NCBI GenBank assembly: GCA_014871385.1 | Contig: CM026426.1 | Coordinates: forward strand, 66,797,692 to 66,861,691 | Reading direction: 5' to 3' | DNA: 64,000 bases | Origin: Ceratodon purpureus | Lineage: Eukaryota; Streptophyta; Bryopsida; Pseudoditrichales; Ditrichaceae | In this document: piece after piece, positions 22,761 to 34,826 of the stretch | How the letters are laid out: every line of letters begins with the position of its first letter | Position numbering within the stretch: position 1 is the first letter of the stretch | Notes under the pieces: model-generated | What the model was told of the DNA's origin: nothing | Seen by the model: only the letters and a program-made list of their open reading frames with translations | The model's database searches: none | Program-made: the position numbers and the translations under genes

Positions 22761-23222
22761 TTACCGATATTGTTGTTTTGGTGATGGATGCAAAGTATTT
22801 GTAAGGTGGACAGTTTTTTTACTTTCAGTGTTGACGTCGGGAGGTATTGTGGGTTCTATATATGTGATGGTATGTGCAGCGAAGTGGGCAATGATGTGTG
22901 TATCTAAAAAGGGGCCAATGTATGGATTGAAATTTTGGTACCAGTTAGTGTCTGGGGATATGATTATAGTGATTGTGTTTGGATCGTTTTTAGCTGCAAG
23001 ACAGGCCCAATGGATGGCTTGTTGCAGGTCTGTTTCATTATGGGGATGGGCGTAGCCAATACCTTTCCATTTGTGATCAAATGCTTTCCTTAGGGAACCA
23101 AAAATAATATCACCGGAAAATGGTGAGTAGAATTGGCTAAATTGTGTGGGGCATGTAACTGGGGACGAGAAGTATGATGTTTGAATTTTGAATGTTTCAA
23201 TGAGAAAGTCTAGTATACACAT
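22761..23222 (-). CDS. Block of unknown fold upstream of RNase H, methyltransferase-like?
   Basis: 153 codons. FSPFSGDIIFGSLRKAFDHK-type sequence is followed by GIGYAHPHNETDLQQAIHWA and then TITIIISPDTNWYQNF. The order (glycine-rich strand, aromatic-HP loop, helix, hydrophobic strand ending PDxxWY) loosely recalls N6-adenine methyltransferases, where NPPF/DPPY precedes a helix and a strand ending in P-x-W. The catalytic motif here would be AHPH, so the match is weak and this call is inference. Downstream the frame shifts into the linker before RNase H. Alternatives are a linker domain specific to this clade or the thumb region of a lost reverse transcriptase. Confidence 0.3.
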   Translation of the reverse strand: MCILDFLIETFKIQTSYFSSPVTCPTQFSQFYSPFSGDIIFGSLRKAFDHKWKGIGYAHPHNETDLQQAIHWACLAAKNDPNTITIIISPDTNWYQNFNPYIGPFLDTHIIAHFAAHTITYIEPTIPPDVNTESKKTVHLTNTLHPSPKQQYR

Positions 23223-23229
23223 GCAAAAC

Positions 23230-26200
23230 TGGAGATAGCTAGATCCTTCAAGGCTTTATTCATAGCTCTATTTGTAGCATTTGTAGCATTTACTTATAAC
23301 CTTCATGGTTAGGCAAAACTTTCTCTCAATTCTTTAATTTTGAAACATCTTCAATTAACGTTTTAGTACCAACAAATTTACCACTTTTTGGTGCTTGGAT
23401 AGTAAATTTTAAAAAATCCATAAAAATATTTAAAGGATCAATCTTATATAAGGGAGGAAGCACAATAAAGTGGACGTCTCATTGTCAATTTCAGCCATTT
23501 TGCAAAAATTGCACAAAAGTGATGGAAAGATATAATTGAAGTCAAATTTTTTTGCAAATATAGATTCTCGACTTTTTTTTGTACAACTTGAAAAAGTTTC
23601 AAGCAAAGTGGACACTTTAAAGTTATTGTATGAGGGCTTCAAACCCAAGCAAAGTCAATGCAGTCATTTGGAAAAGTGGCTATAAAAGAATCAAAAACTA
23701 TCTAAAAATCACTTTTGATGAAGTGGTGCCCTCTATATGTTTAAGAGTTATTCTAAAATAGTCAATTCATATACTCATTGATTGGTTTAGGGTTCCAAAA
23801 GTACCGCAAGGATGTTTTTTAAGAGGGTCACTTCCACAATACTTTTTGTGCGTTTATTTTCACCGAACTTTGTTTTTTAAATTGCAAAAAACATCCTCTA
23901 AAGACAATAGAGCGCACCAAATGAAGAAATTAAGACTTTGGAAAAGTTCATTTTCATGATTTAGAACTAGTGGTCAAATTTAGTTTCAACTGAGGATGTT
24001 TTTTTTATGAAGATCCATGTAAGATACGTTATGACACCCTAGAAAGTGACTAAAATACTCAAAGACTTAACCAAAATGCTCAAAATCAGCTTTGAGCTTT
24101 AAAAACACTAAGCTCTATGTGTGTTTAGTTGATTGTATCTAGAAATAATTTCAAAAACATGACAAATCTACTTATGAAAGAATGTAGTAAATAATCACAA
24201 ATTTTAAAAGAAAATTACTAAAACATTATATTAAAACAAGTCAAAATGATATCTATTCAACTTAAATGTGCTTTCAAAGTCAAAAAACTTTTGTAAAACT
24301 AAAAAAAAAGTAACAAAGAAGGAACAATATTAAAACCTTACCTTTTCAGATGCGACTAGCCTTTTGTACTATGCAAACCATTTTAAAGCCATTTTATTAT
24401 TGTTTTTTTAAACATGTGTAACAATTTCTTTTTTTCCTTCATAGATGAAAATGCATATTGAGAGCTCAAAACTAAAGTCCAATAAAAAATATTAAGTATT
24501 TTGGAAGATATTAAGTCACAATCACTATATTATGTGCCCAAATATTGTTTCATCTACTAAGGATGAAAAAATAGATCTTGGGGATATTACAGAGTGGATG
24601 AAATTATACGAGGGATGAAACTGTAGGAGGAAATCGTAGGGTTCTAATTTGTAAGAAATTAGACACTAATTCCTCTTGTAAAAACACTCTAACGCTCTCA
24701 TGATCAAGTGTTCTGAGGTAATTCACTCAAAAGCTAAAGTAAAAACTACTCACAAAATTAGACTTTCAAAAACAAATTCAATTCTGTTTTGTAAAAAAAT
24801 AACCTTTGGTTCAAAATACATCAAAGTAAACTACTACTAATTCTTCCATTGAGATTGAGAAAAGACTACTAAAGAATAAGTTAAGAAGGTCAAAGTTGTA
24901 CAAGGAAGATATAGATGGTGTAATTAAGGGGAGGAAGAAAGAGTATTGGAAGTGTCGAGGGGTTACTGTAAAATTAGAGAATATAGCAAAGAAGAAAAGT
25001 ACTTTTTCCAAGGAAAACGCATGCATTTTTATATTGCCACTTCAAGAAGGCCAAGGCCTACAAAGAGGCTTCTTCAAAGCCTTTTAAAAAAAAAAAAAAT
25101 CACCATCCTATCGTGAATCCAACGTCCTACTTAAGATGTGATTTAGTAAAAATAAACAAAAAAACCTTAGCAACTATGTCTAGTCTTGATAACTTATTCA
25201 CCAAAGGTTGGTCTTGCAAACGGATTGCGCTATGGATTTTAAAGGCCAAAATTACGCTCTGAAATTCTCCAACCTCCTGAAAATTGTAAAATCGACTATT
25301 TTTCTAGTCAATTGGTCAGTTTGAGTTATTTAGGGATCCTTTGCTTAATTTGAAGGTTTTTAGGCAAAACCAATATTATCAATGGTCTTAGAATACGTCC
25401 AAATCCTTTTAAAACTTTTCTCCATACTTTAATTGCTCTGTAATTGTTTTTGTTAAGTTTTATAGTATTTTAAACAGTTGTTAAAATATCTAAGTTTACC
25501 TACCTCTTTCGCTCTTATAGCTCTGAGATTTTATAAGCTAATTTTGCGTGCAGAAAGAAGGTTAGAATGATTTCATAAAAAAATTCTGTAAAATCTCAAA
25601 TTTCCTCTAATTATTCCTTCTCTCATTAGTTCCCTCAATTTATTAAACACTAACTAAAATTAGTTCTAAAATCACAAAAACTATTTAGATACCTTTCTAA
25701 GACATGTGGAGTTTTTGGTGATTTTTAAAAAATTCTCTATTTGATAGAAGATTATTTTTCAAAAATTGATATATATTGTAACCTAGTGTAACCAGACAAC
25801 TCGTTTATTAACTACCACATAATTTATATTGGAATATTTTCCAATATTAGTTACATCTTGGATTTTTCTTCATATAACGAAAGCCTCAACTTGTTTAATG
25901 CTTCTTTTCATTCTTTACCGACTTTTACTGCCTCGCAATGACTTATTTGGTTAAAACCATGGTGAATTCATGATTTTGAGGAATTCTCACCAATAGGATA
26001 CCAACTTAGTTTACTCTCTAACTTCTACCTTCCAACTATTACGTTCTTCCTCCCTTCTAAATTCTAATAAAAACAACTTCGTTTACCACTTTGAAACCTA
26101 ATACTAAATTATGATTCTACAACTATCTTTTGGATTTTGCTTCTTCAAATGCTATAAACAAAATCAAATTCAAATCATGGTTACTAATTTAAGAAATTTA

Positions 26201-28632
26201 GACTCTACTTTCCATAAATTTTAGATACGCTCTTTAATTTTTTAATATTAAATGTTTAATTTTAATTTTACACCTTGACTTCTTATTGTTCATTTTCTTT
26301 GTCGCAATAAAATTTTCTATGTTCACAAGTAGTCGCGATAAAATTTAAAAGTAAGGTTGAGCTTGAATAGGATTTTTGCAATGCTAGTAAGAATCTACCT
26401 TCACCTTTGATTGAAGCTTCTAGTATCGGGCAACGGTTGTTGCTTTGAAACCACTATGGTCACTTTTGAGTAATTTAGGTTGACGAGAAGTTCCGAATGT
26501 TCAAATGTGCATTAGGTATTATATACAAAGATATGTGCCTTAATAAGATATAGAGTCCTATAGAATAACACTCTTGTATTTTCTTATTGTTTTAATTAAT
26601 TTTGATTCACTATATTCTTCATCTTCTCTTTAGGCATTTCATCTAGCATTCTCCTTACTAAATCTCCTCTTACACATGTGTGGCTAGTTTTTTAATTTTG
26701 ATGAGTTGAATTCTTTTTAGACAAATCTCTAAGTGAAGAATGGAGTTGTTTGTAGGAGAAATGACTGTGTCTTTGCCTTCAAGAAGATGTTTATTGCTCT
26801 CATATCCTTGCTTTTATTTCTTCACGACCTTGTGGCGTTTGAGAAGGTCACATATAACAAATTTCCAATCTTTATCTAATTTGACCTTCTTGCCTAAGGA
26901 ATCTTTAAGTGGTCAAATACAAATTCTAATCATTAAAGAATTTGATTCTCTCCAAGGCTACAAAGATTAGGTTTTTTATTATTGACAACATTGTCCTTCA
27001 TGGATTAGACAACATCTACGGAGTAGGCATTGTTGCCCAAGCAATAAAGATATAAAGTTTGCAAATCCAACATTGATGAATATATTGATTCTAATCTTGT
27101 GAATTGAAATATGATATTCCACATGCCTCCTTTCATGATAAGTGGTGAAATGTAGTTGTAGTTCCGTTCTAATAGATTACTTGTTTTGAAAATTTGTCAA
27201 ACCTTAAATACAATAAGTTTTTATTTGTAATCCCAAACTTTGGACTCTACATTTGAACTGAATCTTGAATGTATAGTTTTTGTGAGCGGACCAGTCAATG
27301 CTCATTCACAACTACTCTTCATTTTGAATCTTTCAAAACCATAAATGTCATATTTCAATTCAAAAGACGTAACATCTTCTGGATTGTCTATATTTCTTTA
27401 AAAATCCAAAAATATTTCCGTGGTAACAGACACTCTTTTAATTTTCTCTCCAAAAAAACATTATCTGAATATAAAAGTTTGTTGTTTACTGCTCATCAGA
27501 TTGTATTTATAATGAAAAGAAGACATTAGTAGTTTGTCAATATTATTAAGTGCCTAGATTAGGTAGAAATTTATGCTGAATATATAATATTTTATTCAAA
27601 GATTTTCATGTGATGATACATTATAATACTATTTTCATATGTTTCTTCTTGCATTTATTTTATAGTTTAAATCTCTAATTAATAAATAAATGCTCAAACC
27701 TATGTATGTTTTATATTTTATATCCATAAGCTTCTAATATTTATGCTCTTAAGAAGGAATATAGATGACACCAACTGATCTATTTGACATTTGAAAACTA
27801 TGTAATTTAGATAATTTTATATTTTTCACAAAACGATTCATGTTTTTTTCATGTTTTAATAAAAGATTATAGAAAATGAATCCGTAGGTTACAATCTTAA
27901 ATTATTATATTTTATATACAATACCATCACGCTAGAGCTTGTTTACCACCTATTGAACAATTTTATATTAATTTTGAGAAAAACAAGGTTTGCCTTTTGT
28001 TGTTGATTTTTTTCATTAAATATAAAAATCTGAAAATGACTTCAAATGGTTTAAAAACATAAAATTCCCACAAAAACATACATTACATTATCTTGATTTT
28101 TTGTCGTCATAATTTTTCAATTTTCTCAATAATAATATTTAGAATAAGCATGCTATGGTACTTTGATATGTATCTAAATTATAATCAAATAAGGCATGTA
28201 ATTATGTCATGTAATATGACCAATTTTTTTTATTAATACATACTACGTTAACTGATGGAATTTCTTTTGATAGTTATTCTCACAGGAAAAAATAAAAGAT
28301 ATTATAATCCTTTTGAATTGTCCGATTAAGTTCCAATGGAACTTCCTCAAAATTTGTGAACTGGACCTTTGTTAATTAATATCTAGAGAAACCGACTCCA
28401 ATGTGACACTTGTTATTTCCTTGCATCTTAGATGTATCATTCTTTTGTTTTGTAATCCAAGTCATTTTTCAAATTACGATTTTGAATCTAAGAACGTTAT
28501 AGTCAAAGTCACAATTTAAAAAAAATCAAAATAACATAACAGTTTTCTTTACTTATTTTAATAAGATAAAGTAAAGTAAATCATAGTTAAGGATCCTACA
28601 ATTTAAGAACATTCAATCTAAAACTGGAGGAA
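23230..28632. other. Long AT-rich stretch, no gene recognised
   Basis: There are no frames with recognisable motifs. The short frames (for example 24811-25026, 26740-26970, 27269-27529) look like chance. A small inverted repeat (GATGTTTTTT around 23815 against AAAAAACATC around 23885) is present. It may be intronic or intergenic DNA relative to the exon at 29.06 kb. Confidence 0.55.
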
Positions 28633-28641
28633 TGACCTTTA

Positions 28642-28998
28642 ACCCTTAAAGGTCAGCCCCTTGGGGCTGGGTTTTATAGAATTTTCTCTGTAGCTCCTCA
28701 TGTACCCAACTTTTCACTTATTTTTTTTATATCATTCTAATCACCTTCTTATGATGCATTTTCTAAGTGAAATTTTACAATTCAATTCACAATTTATATG
28801 AGTGATTTGTGTTGTGAAAGGATTATAGTAGGTAGGTTGGGGTTGTACATAACCTTATAGGAGGTTGCAAGCTCATCATTGATTGGTTCATGCATGATGC
28901 CCAAGTTCAAAAAATGCACTATTCACGATGCCCAAGTATAGGAGATGTTGTGATCCAATTTCGGTCTGCCCCCAGGACCTAAAATGACCTTTAAGGGT
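28642..28998. mobile_element. 357-bp TIR element (MITE-like)
   Basis: A perfect 14-bp terminal inverted repeat (ACCCTTAAAGGTCA at the left, its complement at the right) is bounded by TA on both sides, consistent with a Tc1/mariner-type TA target duplication. The left terminus sits inside a larger palindrome (TGACCTTTAA, CCC, TTAAAGGTCA; 28633-28655), followed at once by GCCCCTTGGGGC. There is no coding capacity. It ends 58 bp before the splice acceptor of the exon at 29057. Confidence 0.72.
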
Positions 28999-29050
28999 TA
29001 AGTGTAATCAACTGTCTACTATTATTGTTGTTACTAAAATTTGTTGTCTC

Positions 29051-29056
29051 TTGCAG
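29051..29056 (+). other. 3' splice site (acceptor)
   Basis: TTGTCTCTTGCAG, a pyrimidine-rich tract ending CAG, immediately precedes the open exon in phase 0. Confidence 0.65.
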
Positions 29057-29554
29057 GGACAAGTGGCATACTTGAAAGAATTGGCTGCAAAGCACAGGGA
29101 AGCAACATCTGAAAGTCTTGCTAGAATGTCACAATCCTTGGTAGATGTAAATAATTCAAGCTCATCAACAAGTCAGAGTGGCTCAAAGTCACAGAGTGGG
29201 AAGCAAATTATTAAGAATTCACTAAGAGAGAATTCTCCAACAATGTGTGTGAAATTCGACCCTGACCCACAATTACTTGAGACATTGCGTCAGAAGACCA
29301 TGTCCTCTATCCCATTATCTGATATCATTAAACCTTACATGCACCGTGGATCTATTAAAAAACATGTTTCGGTACGTAGGGGCTCTACTGAGATTGTTGC
29401 TGAAGTTGACAAACCAGAAGATCCTGCACTGGTTGATATGTTGGAAAGCAAGAAGACTGATGTGAAAAAGAAGGAAGAAGAGATTGAACATTTGAGAAGC
29501 TACATGTATAGCATTTCTGCTCAGCACTACTTGAACCCATGTGATGCATCATGA
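29057..29554 (+). CDS. Terminal exon of an unrecognised gene, coiled-coil C-terminus
   Basis: The exon starts after the acceptor with GQVAYLKELAAKHREATSES and ends at TGA (29552-29554), about 165 codons. It has a helical start, a Ser/Thr/Gln-rich linker (NNSSSSTSQSGSKSQSG), a conserved-looking middle (KFDPDPQLLETLRQKTMSSI, then KPYMHRGSIKKHVSVRRGST), and a charged coiled coil (about residues 135-155, KKTDVKKKEEEIEHLRSYMY). The only possible start is the TTG inside the acceptor, so it needs an upstream exon, and none is visible within the preceding 5 kb. It is free of stops and frameshifts, unlike almost everything else here. It is therefore either a live gene with very long introns or a captured gene fragment. 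A possible AATAAA lies near 29727. Confidence 0.6.
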   Translation, partial: GQVAYLKELAAKHREATSESLARMSQSLVDVNNSSSSTSQSGSKSQSGKQIIKNSLRENSPTMCVKFDPDPQLLETLRQKTMSSIPLSDIIKPYMHRGSIKKHVSVRRGSTEIVAEVDKPEDPALVDMLESKKTDVKKKEEEIEHLRSYMYSISAQHYLNPCDAS

Positions 29555-29639
29555 GATCAATATGCCAAGGCATTTTGTTGGACAAGCAGCTAAAATTTAA
29601 CACCATTTCAAAACATATATAAGGTATAGCAACCCACAA

Positions 29640-32450
29640 CCTCATAAAAAACAAATGTAGTTTTGCAAGTACTCTACATCTAATTTTTGAATTATTTATG
29701 AGTTATTTAGAATTAGAATGTTGGATAAAAAAATAAATTAAAGTTTGAAGATTAACGTGATCAAAATCATATTAATTTGATAGAAATTAAGTTACTTCTG
29801 AATCTCCATAGGATGTTTTTGCAAATGCCTGTAAATCCCTTGCCTGCTATCCACACAAGCAACATCCAGAACAATCATCTCATGTGTGTAGATCTTTTTT
29901 GCGCTTGGATATCTTTAAAAATGTTGTCACAGAGTGTTGAGTTTAAACTTTTTAATATTAATATAGCAATTTTCTTTAACACCACTTCAGATACTCTTGG
30001 ATATAAGTTCATAGTGCCAATAGCAAACTGAAAACTTTTGTGCTTAGTTGATATCATATTTGACCTTTTATGATTGGTTAAACAAAAATATATAGTGCAG
30101 TAATTTCAAAAAAAAAATGTGATCAATATTTAAAGTATTTATCTGAATGAGGCCTATAATTTTATTAGCTTTTTTCAATTTCATAATAAATTCTTCTATC
30201 ATCTTCATGATATTTAAACATCATAGTAATTTAAATAATATATTATCTGGAACCATATCATTCAATTCAAAATATGGTTAATTTTTGAAGGAATTGATTT
30301 GATATCTCATATTCTTATGTTTTGATGTATTTGTGTTTGTGGACTTATACGGTTAAACTTGTTTTTAAAATATTAGAAGTATATCAGACAAATTATTTAT
30401 GGATATCAGAGTCTGATAACAAATGTCATTTTATATAGAAGTAGTGTTCACTTCATGACAATATTTTTACACGATTTTAAAAGTTTTTAATTTAAAGCCT
30501 AGTGCAAAGCCGTACAATGAAATCATTACCTTAAGCACATTCAAAAAACCACCATGAGCAATATTTTTCTTCTAAAGTTGGTCTAATTGCACCTTATTTT
30601 CAATCATTTTCATTTTCTCAATACATTTTCATAAAATTTCAACTAACTCCATTTATTTTTCACCTATCTACACTACTCAAAATATATATGCAAACTCAGG
30701 ATGGTGCTTACAATGTTATTTTTAAAATGTGTTTTAGAATCCCTAGTCTAGATGTTGTTATCTACTAAATTTTCAAAATATCAGGATTTCATGAAGTAAC
30801 AACTATCATAAAACCAAACAACCTAGAATAAATCAAGCATAGCTCAACAAAAAGAAAAGTTACTTTTGCCGAAGGACACTTTTATCTATGATTACAGACA
30901 ATTAGATATACCAATTTTTTATTTAAAAAACATCACATCAAAGACCAAAGAAGAAGATAAGAGAAATGAAAAAAAGGAAGTATAAGATACGTATAGAAAT
31001 ATGAAATTTTAAACCTTTTGAATCTTAAATGCCAACCATGAATTCTATGAATGTCCCATCTCTTCTTTTTCCTATATGGTACTTAAGTATTCTATTGTCT
31101 GATATGTGCATAATTCTAAAACCAATATTTTTGTTGTTGTAGGATTTTGCAAACTTTTATCGGCACCCAATTGCCAATGAAGATTTTGTTTTGACAAAAA
31201 ACAAAACATAATTATACCAATTAAAGTGCATTTGTGGCTCAAAATGAAATTCATTAATTTGATAGAATAATTTGATGCACAACACACTATTTCTAAGAAA
31301 TTATAGAGATTTTAATTTAAAATACCTTAGTGCTTTTACATTAAAATACCTTAGTAGATTTTATATTTTCAGTTTGAAATTCATCAAATACTCAAGACTA
31401 CCAACATTTATTTGATATTGCATATAATGGATATATTGAGAAATTTCAGCTAATATATTTGAATTTGTTTTTAACCTATAGTTCGAATTACAATATTAAC
31501 AAAAGAAGCTTTGTTAAAAACAAAAAAAATTAATCTAACATAGATTTTTTTAATGCCATCATTTTTCAATTAAAAGTAAAAATTCAAGAAATCCAACTTC
31601 TAAATTAATATTTGATGTGTAATATCATGAAATTTTTCTAACAAGATACCTATATATTTATCTATTTATGTGCCTATTTGAGTGTCTATCTACATGTCTA
31701 TCTATATACCTTTTGTTTATATATTTTTCAATCAATTTATTTAACAAACTTAAGATTCATTCTTTTAACACTCCTATGCAAATTATCTATAATAGACAAA
31801 GATTAATTTCCTTTCTATATTGAAAAAGCAATTTTTAAACTTTTGGTTTCACTAGTGTCATTGATTTCACTAGTGTGGTTAAGTATATTTTGAACTAGTT
31901 TAATTTTTAATAACTTTCTTTTTAAGAATACCCACTTAATGTGAATTTTTAATAATATTTTGGTTGATTAAAGTTTTAAGGAGGTCATAACAAAATAAAC
32001 ATTTCTTCAATATATCATGATTCAAAAAAATATCTAGCTTATATTTAGTATATTCAAAATAACCTATATAAATTGAATTTATGCCTTAAATTACTTTGCT
32101 TCAATATTTTTTAATTTTGTATCTTTTTTTTCCAAGTAGACACATCTCTAAAGGTTTGTTGTTGTAATATAATTATGCACTTAATGTTAATATCTGTATT
32201 ATAAAACTTATATTAGTAGATGTTAATTTTGCATTGTTTTTTTATATAATAAAAAAAAAAATGTTCATGACATACTTTATATATGATTTGTTGAAACCTA
32301 TTTAAAGGTTGTTATGATTAAAACTTTGAGTACTTAAAAAATGAAACAAGAACTAAAATTTGAGTAATTCTGGACAATAAAAAGTACAAAACTCAAAAAT
32401 GGGGTAATTTAGAAAGCATGGAATTTATGGAGATAATTAAAAGTTGATCC
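29640..32450. other. AT-rich stretch, no gene recognised
   Basis: Nothing beyond short chance frames and T/A runs. The first few hundred bases would be the 3' UTR of the preceding exon. Confidence 0.6.
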
Positions 32451-32899
32451 AAGGACTACTCACCGTTCTGCCGATGGTAAAGAAACATAAACCATTACTT
32501 TAAGAATAAATGAAAAGATTACATGGTCTCGAATGCAAAATACGAATCCTACATGTACATGGGAAGGATACGCGTGCGATGAAAGTATAACATTGAAGAT
32601 TCAGACAGGGATGCAAATAGAAAATACACTTAAAATTGTAAAGAATATCATTTTGATTCAAGTAGTAAAATTTATAATACAAAGCCAGCATCTCGCCAAT
32701 AACAAATTATGCTAAGCTGCCTAGTCCCATTCAAGTATGAAACATTCAATCCTAAAACAATAAGTCTATGACCACAAGTAGAATTTAAGTCAACGTAAAT
32801 CATATCACAACATGACCTACTTCCTAAATTGTTACCCGCAAATCATAACCTATGCCGTGAGGTCTATAGGGACTATTGTAAACATGAACCCAACACACA

Positions 32900-32960
32900 C
32901 GCCTCAATCCAATCGGCGAGCAGCCGATAGAAGGTATAAAGGTCGCAATTCGGAGAAAGC
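32900..32960. repeat. Short palindrome TCGGCGAGCAGCCGA
   Basis: A TCGGC-x4/5-GCCGA inverted motif at about 32916-32931, of a kind that recurs near 50.2, 50.35, 51.57 and 56.24 kb. Confidence 0.5.
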
Positions 32961-32989
32961 GGAAGACGTAGATAATGACACCTCTGAAC

Positions 32990-33615
32990 TTAGCTCCAAC
33001 ACATTTTAGTCCATTCCACTCGTGTATGTCGAAGCCATCTCGCAACCTTAATTGCCCAATGCACGTGCCCCAGCCTTTGCTCCTGCGCCATATACTCCGA
33101 TATAGTTCTAAACTTGTGCAAAGGGTTTACCAGTGGAAGGATATCTATAGCAACGTTAGGTTTAACTCCGTCATTGTTTGGAAAATTCAAATGACCCTGA
33201 AAAGGCCAAGGAATGTAGCACATACACTTTGGTATTCTATTCAAGTACCTCTCGTCAACATCCACCAAGAGTACCTGATCCAATTTGCAGTCATTACAAG
33301 GCTGTACCTTGGAGTAGACTGAACTTAGCGTCTTATAACTCCAAGGGAAGTTCTTTGCGTCGACAAGGTCCCCTCTACTATAGACAAAGGACAGCTTCTC
33401 AATGACACCAAGCGGGAGGATATGTGAGAGTAAAGCCTTCAGTTTTTCCATTGGCATCTTCGACCACAGACCTACATGAGAATGCAAGAAAAAGCATGTT
33501 GAAAAGCTTCTTCATACCTTAGCGCTACACAACATTCCGATGCATATCCCATGGCAAGGTAGGAATACTGTGATCCACATGGCAGAGAAGGCCATTGACG
33601 CATAGGACAATACAT
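32990..33615 (-). pseudogene. FCP1/NIF-type phosphatase-like domain, second copy
   Basis: The minus-strand piece IVLCVNGLLCHVDHS (about 33610-33565) matches motif I of plant NIF-like proteins, usually DxNGLL or DxDxT. The nucleophile Asp is Cys here. A different frame (33487-32990) continues with HVGLWSKMPMEKLKALLSHI, then FPWSYKTLSSVYSKV and DQVLLVDVDERYLN, which matches the motif III region (usual NTLLVDDSP). At least one frameshift separates the halves. The family dephosphorylates phosphoserine, for example on the RNA polymerase II tail. With the catalytic Asp lost and the frame broken this copy is not a working phosphatase. It is probably a transposon passenger or a dead duplicate of the first copy. 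Confidence 0.6.
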
Positions 33616-33619
33616 TTCT

Positions 33620-34268
33620 TGACAAGATGGGATAGACCGTGAAGGCATTTGAAACTAAACGAGGTGCCCTGAAGAATATGAAGTGCAATCATTGACAGAA
33701 ATCAATGAATAAGAGGAAGTATATGAGGAAAATGGACTATATTAAAAGTTGTCGGCGAACTTGCAACAAATTAGAAGATTGAAGAAATAGCAGAAGAAAT
33801 TGTGCAAGAAGAGGAACCTCATGCATGGGACTACAAAAAACAAAAGTTATGAGAAGCATTGGATACAAGTTTGTGGAGTATGGAGGTGTGGAAATGGGCA
33901 GTGTTAGCATTCTTAACAAAATTATGCAGTGTTTTATATGAGATCATCAAAAACTAGTGTAGTTGATGTAGACCCTAGGCAGTTGGCAAACTGCCTACCA
34001 TGGAACAAACCGAGGCTTCCGGAGGACAAGATAAATTCACGTGCCAAGTTTTGGGATCCTCCGGCACGTCAAACCCGTTGGCGTGAGAAGGAATAACCTC
34101 TCTAATCTTTGGGTATTTGCTAGAATCTGGTAGGACGCGTGGCTTTCCGACCCGAGAATACTTACTGCGATACTTCTAGACATCCAACGGAGACTACTTA
34201 ACTCACGGGAGGAAAGGTGTTACTACCCTAGTTAAACATGGAACGGGTGACGGGGTAGATAACGAAGG
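33620..34268 (-). other. Linker between two FCP1-like domains
   Basis: Broken minus-strand coding-like sequence with several stops, including a 60-codon Leu-rich frame (33737-33919). No domain is recognised. Short GC-rich inverted repeats occur near 33975-34080 (GGCAGTTGGCAAACTGCC; CCGGAGGA/TCCTCCGG). Confidence 0.4.
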
Positions 34269-34826
34269 CTACTCAGAGTCCAAAAAGAAAGGACGAGGAT
34301 AGACAGCCTTGAATGGATTATTGAGGACATTCCTATTAGGCCGGTCATCTACAAGTAGGGTATTCCGAACACTAGCATTTGATCCATCCAATAGCCTAGA
34401 GTTGCAGAAATGTCTATCAAAGCGTTTTAGAAAGGTATCCTGCTTCTCCATAAGACTTATCTAGGTCGAGATATCGCACCAACATGCACTGAGGCGTTCG
34501 TAATCGCTCCTGAGCAAACGATGAATGGCTAATAGCTTCAAGTAGTGTTGATCAAGATTCATATCATTTGTCGTGGACCAAAAGACAACCTCTAAATTTT
34601 CCGTGTAAAACTCTAGAAATTCAAGAAGTCCCGGTCTATCCCAGGGATGAATCTGTGTCTTCAAGTCATTACCATTACGTGCAAAAACAGGTCTAGAAAA
34701 GACCGTGTAAGCGGCACGTGAGAGAAAAAAATGGGGCCTGCCCGTGTACTTTTTGACATGGCACCGAAGGTGCCACCGTGGTGCCATCAAACGCCAAAGG
34801 GGGTCGAACCAATGATCTTCCCGCAC
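34269..34826 (-). pseudogene. FCP1/NIF-type phosphatase-like domain, first copy
   Basis: Frame 34826-34461 contains RPGLLEFLEFYTENLEVVFW followed by STTND, the motif II region of the FCP1 homology domain (usual RPGLxEFLxxxxxxFEVVIWTS). After a stop, frame 34451-34269 contains ASVRNTLLVDDRPNRNVLNN, the motif III region (NTLLVDDSP). Motif I (DxDxT) should lie about 40 residues before RPG and is not recognisable. The arrangement and spacing support one decayed domain oriented like the second copy about 0.7 kb downstream. The order on the minus strand is copy 1 then copy 2. Confidence 0.62.

Larger units (their letters stand above)
21035..23222 (-). mobile_element. Truncated non-LTR retrotransposon with RNase H and restriction-like endonuclease
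   Basis: The minus strand carries, in order: an unusual 153-codon block (23222-22761), a linker, an RNase H domain (about 22570-22130), a CCHC knuckle (about 21745-21690), an in-frame TGA (21613-21611), and a block with restriction-like endonuclease features (21586-21035). A frameshift near 22765 and a TAG at 22700-22698 also break it. No reverse transcriptase is present in the AT-rich DNA upstream of 23222, as expected for a 5'-truncated copy. RNase H plus a C-terminal restriction-like endonuclease is the arrangement of Dualen/RandI-type elements (family knowledge). Assignment to that clade is inference. Confidence 0.7.
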
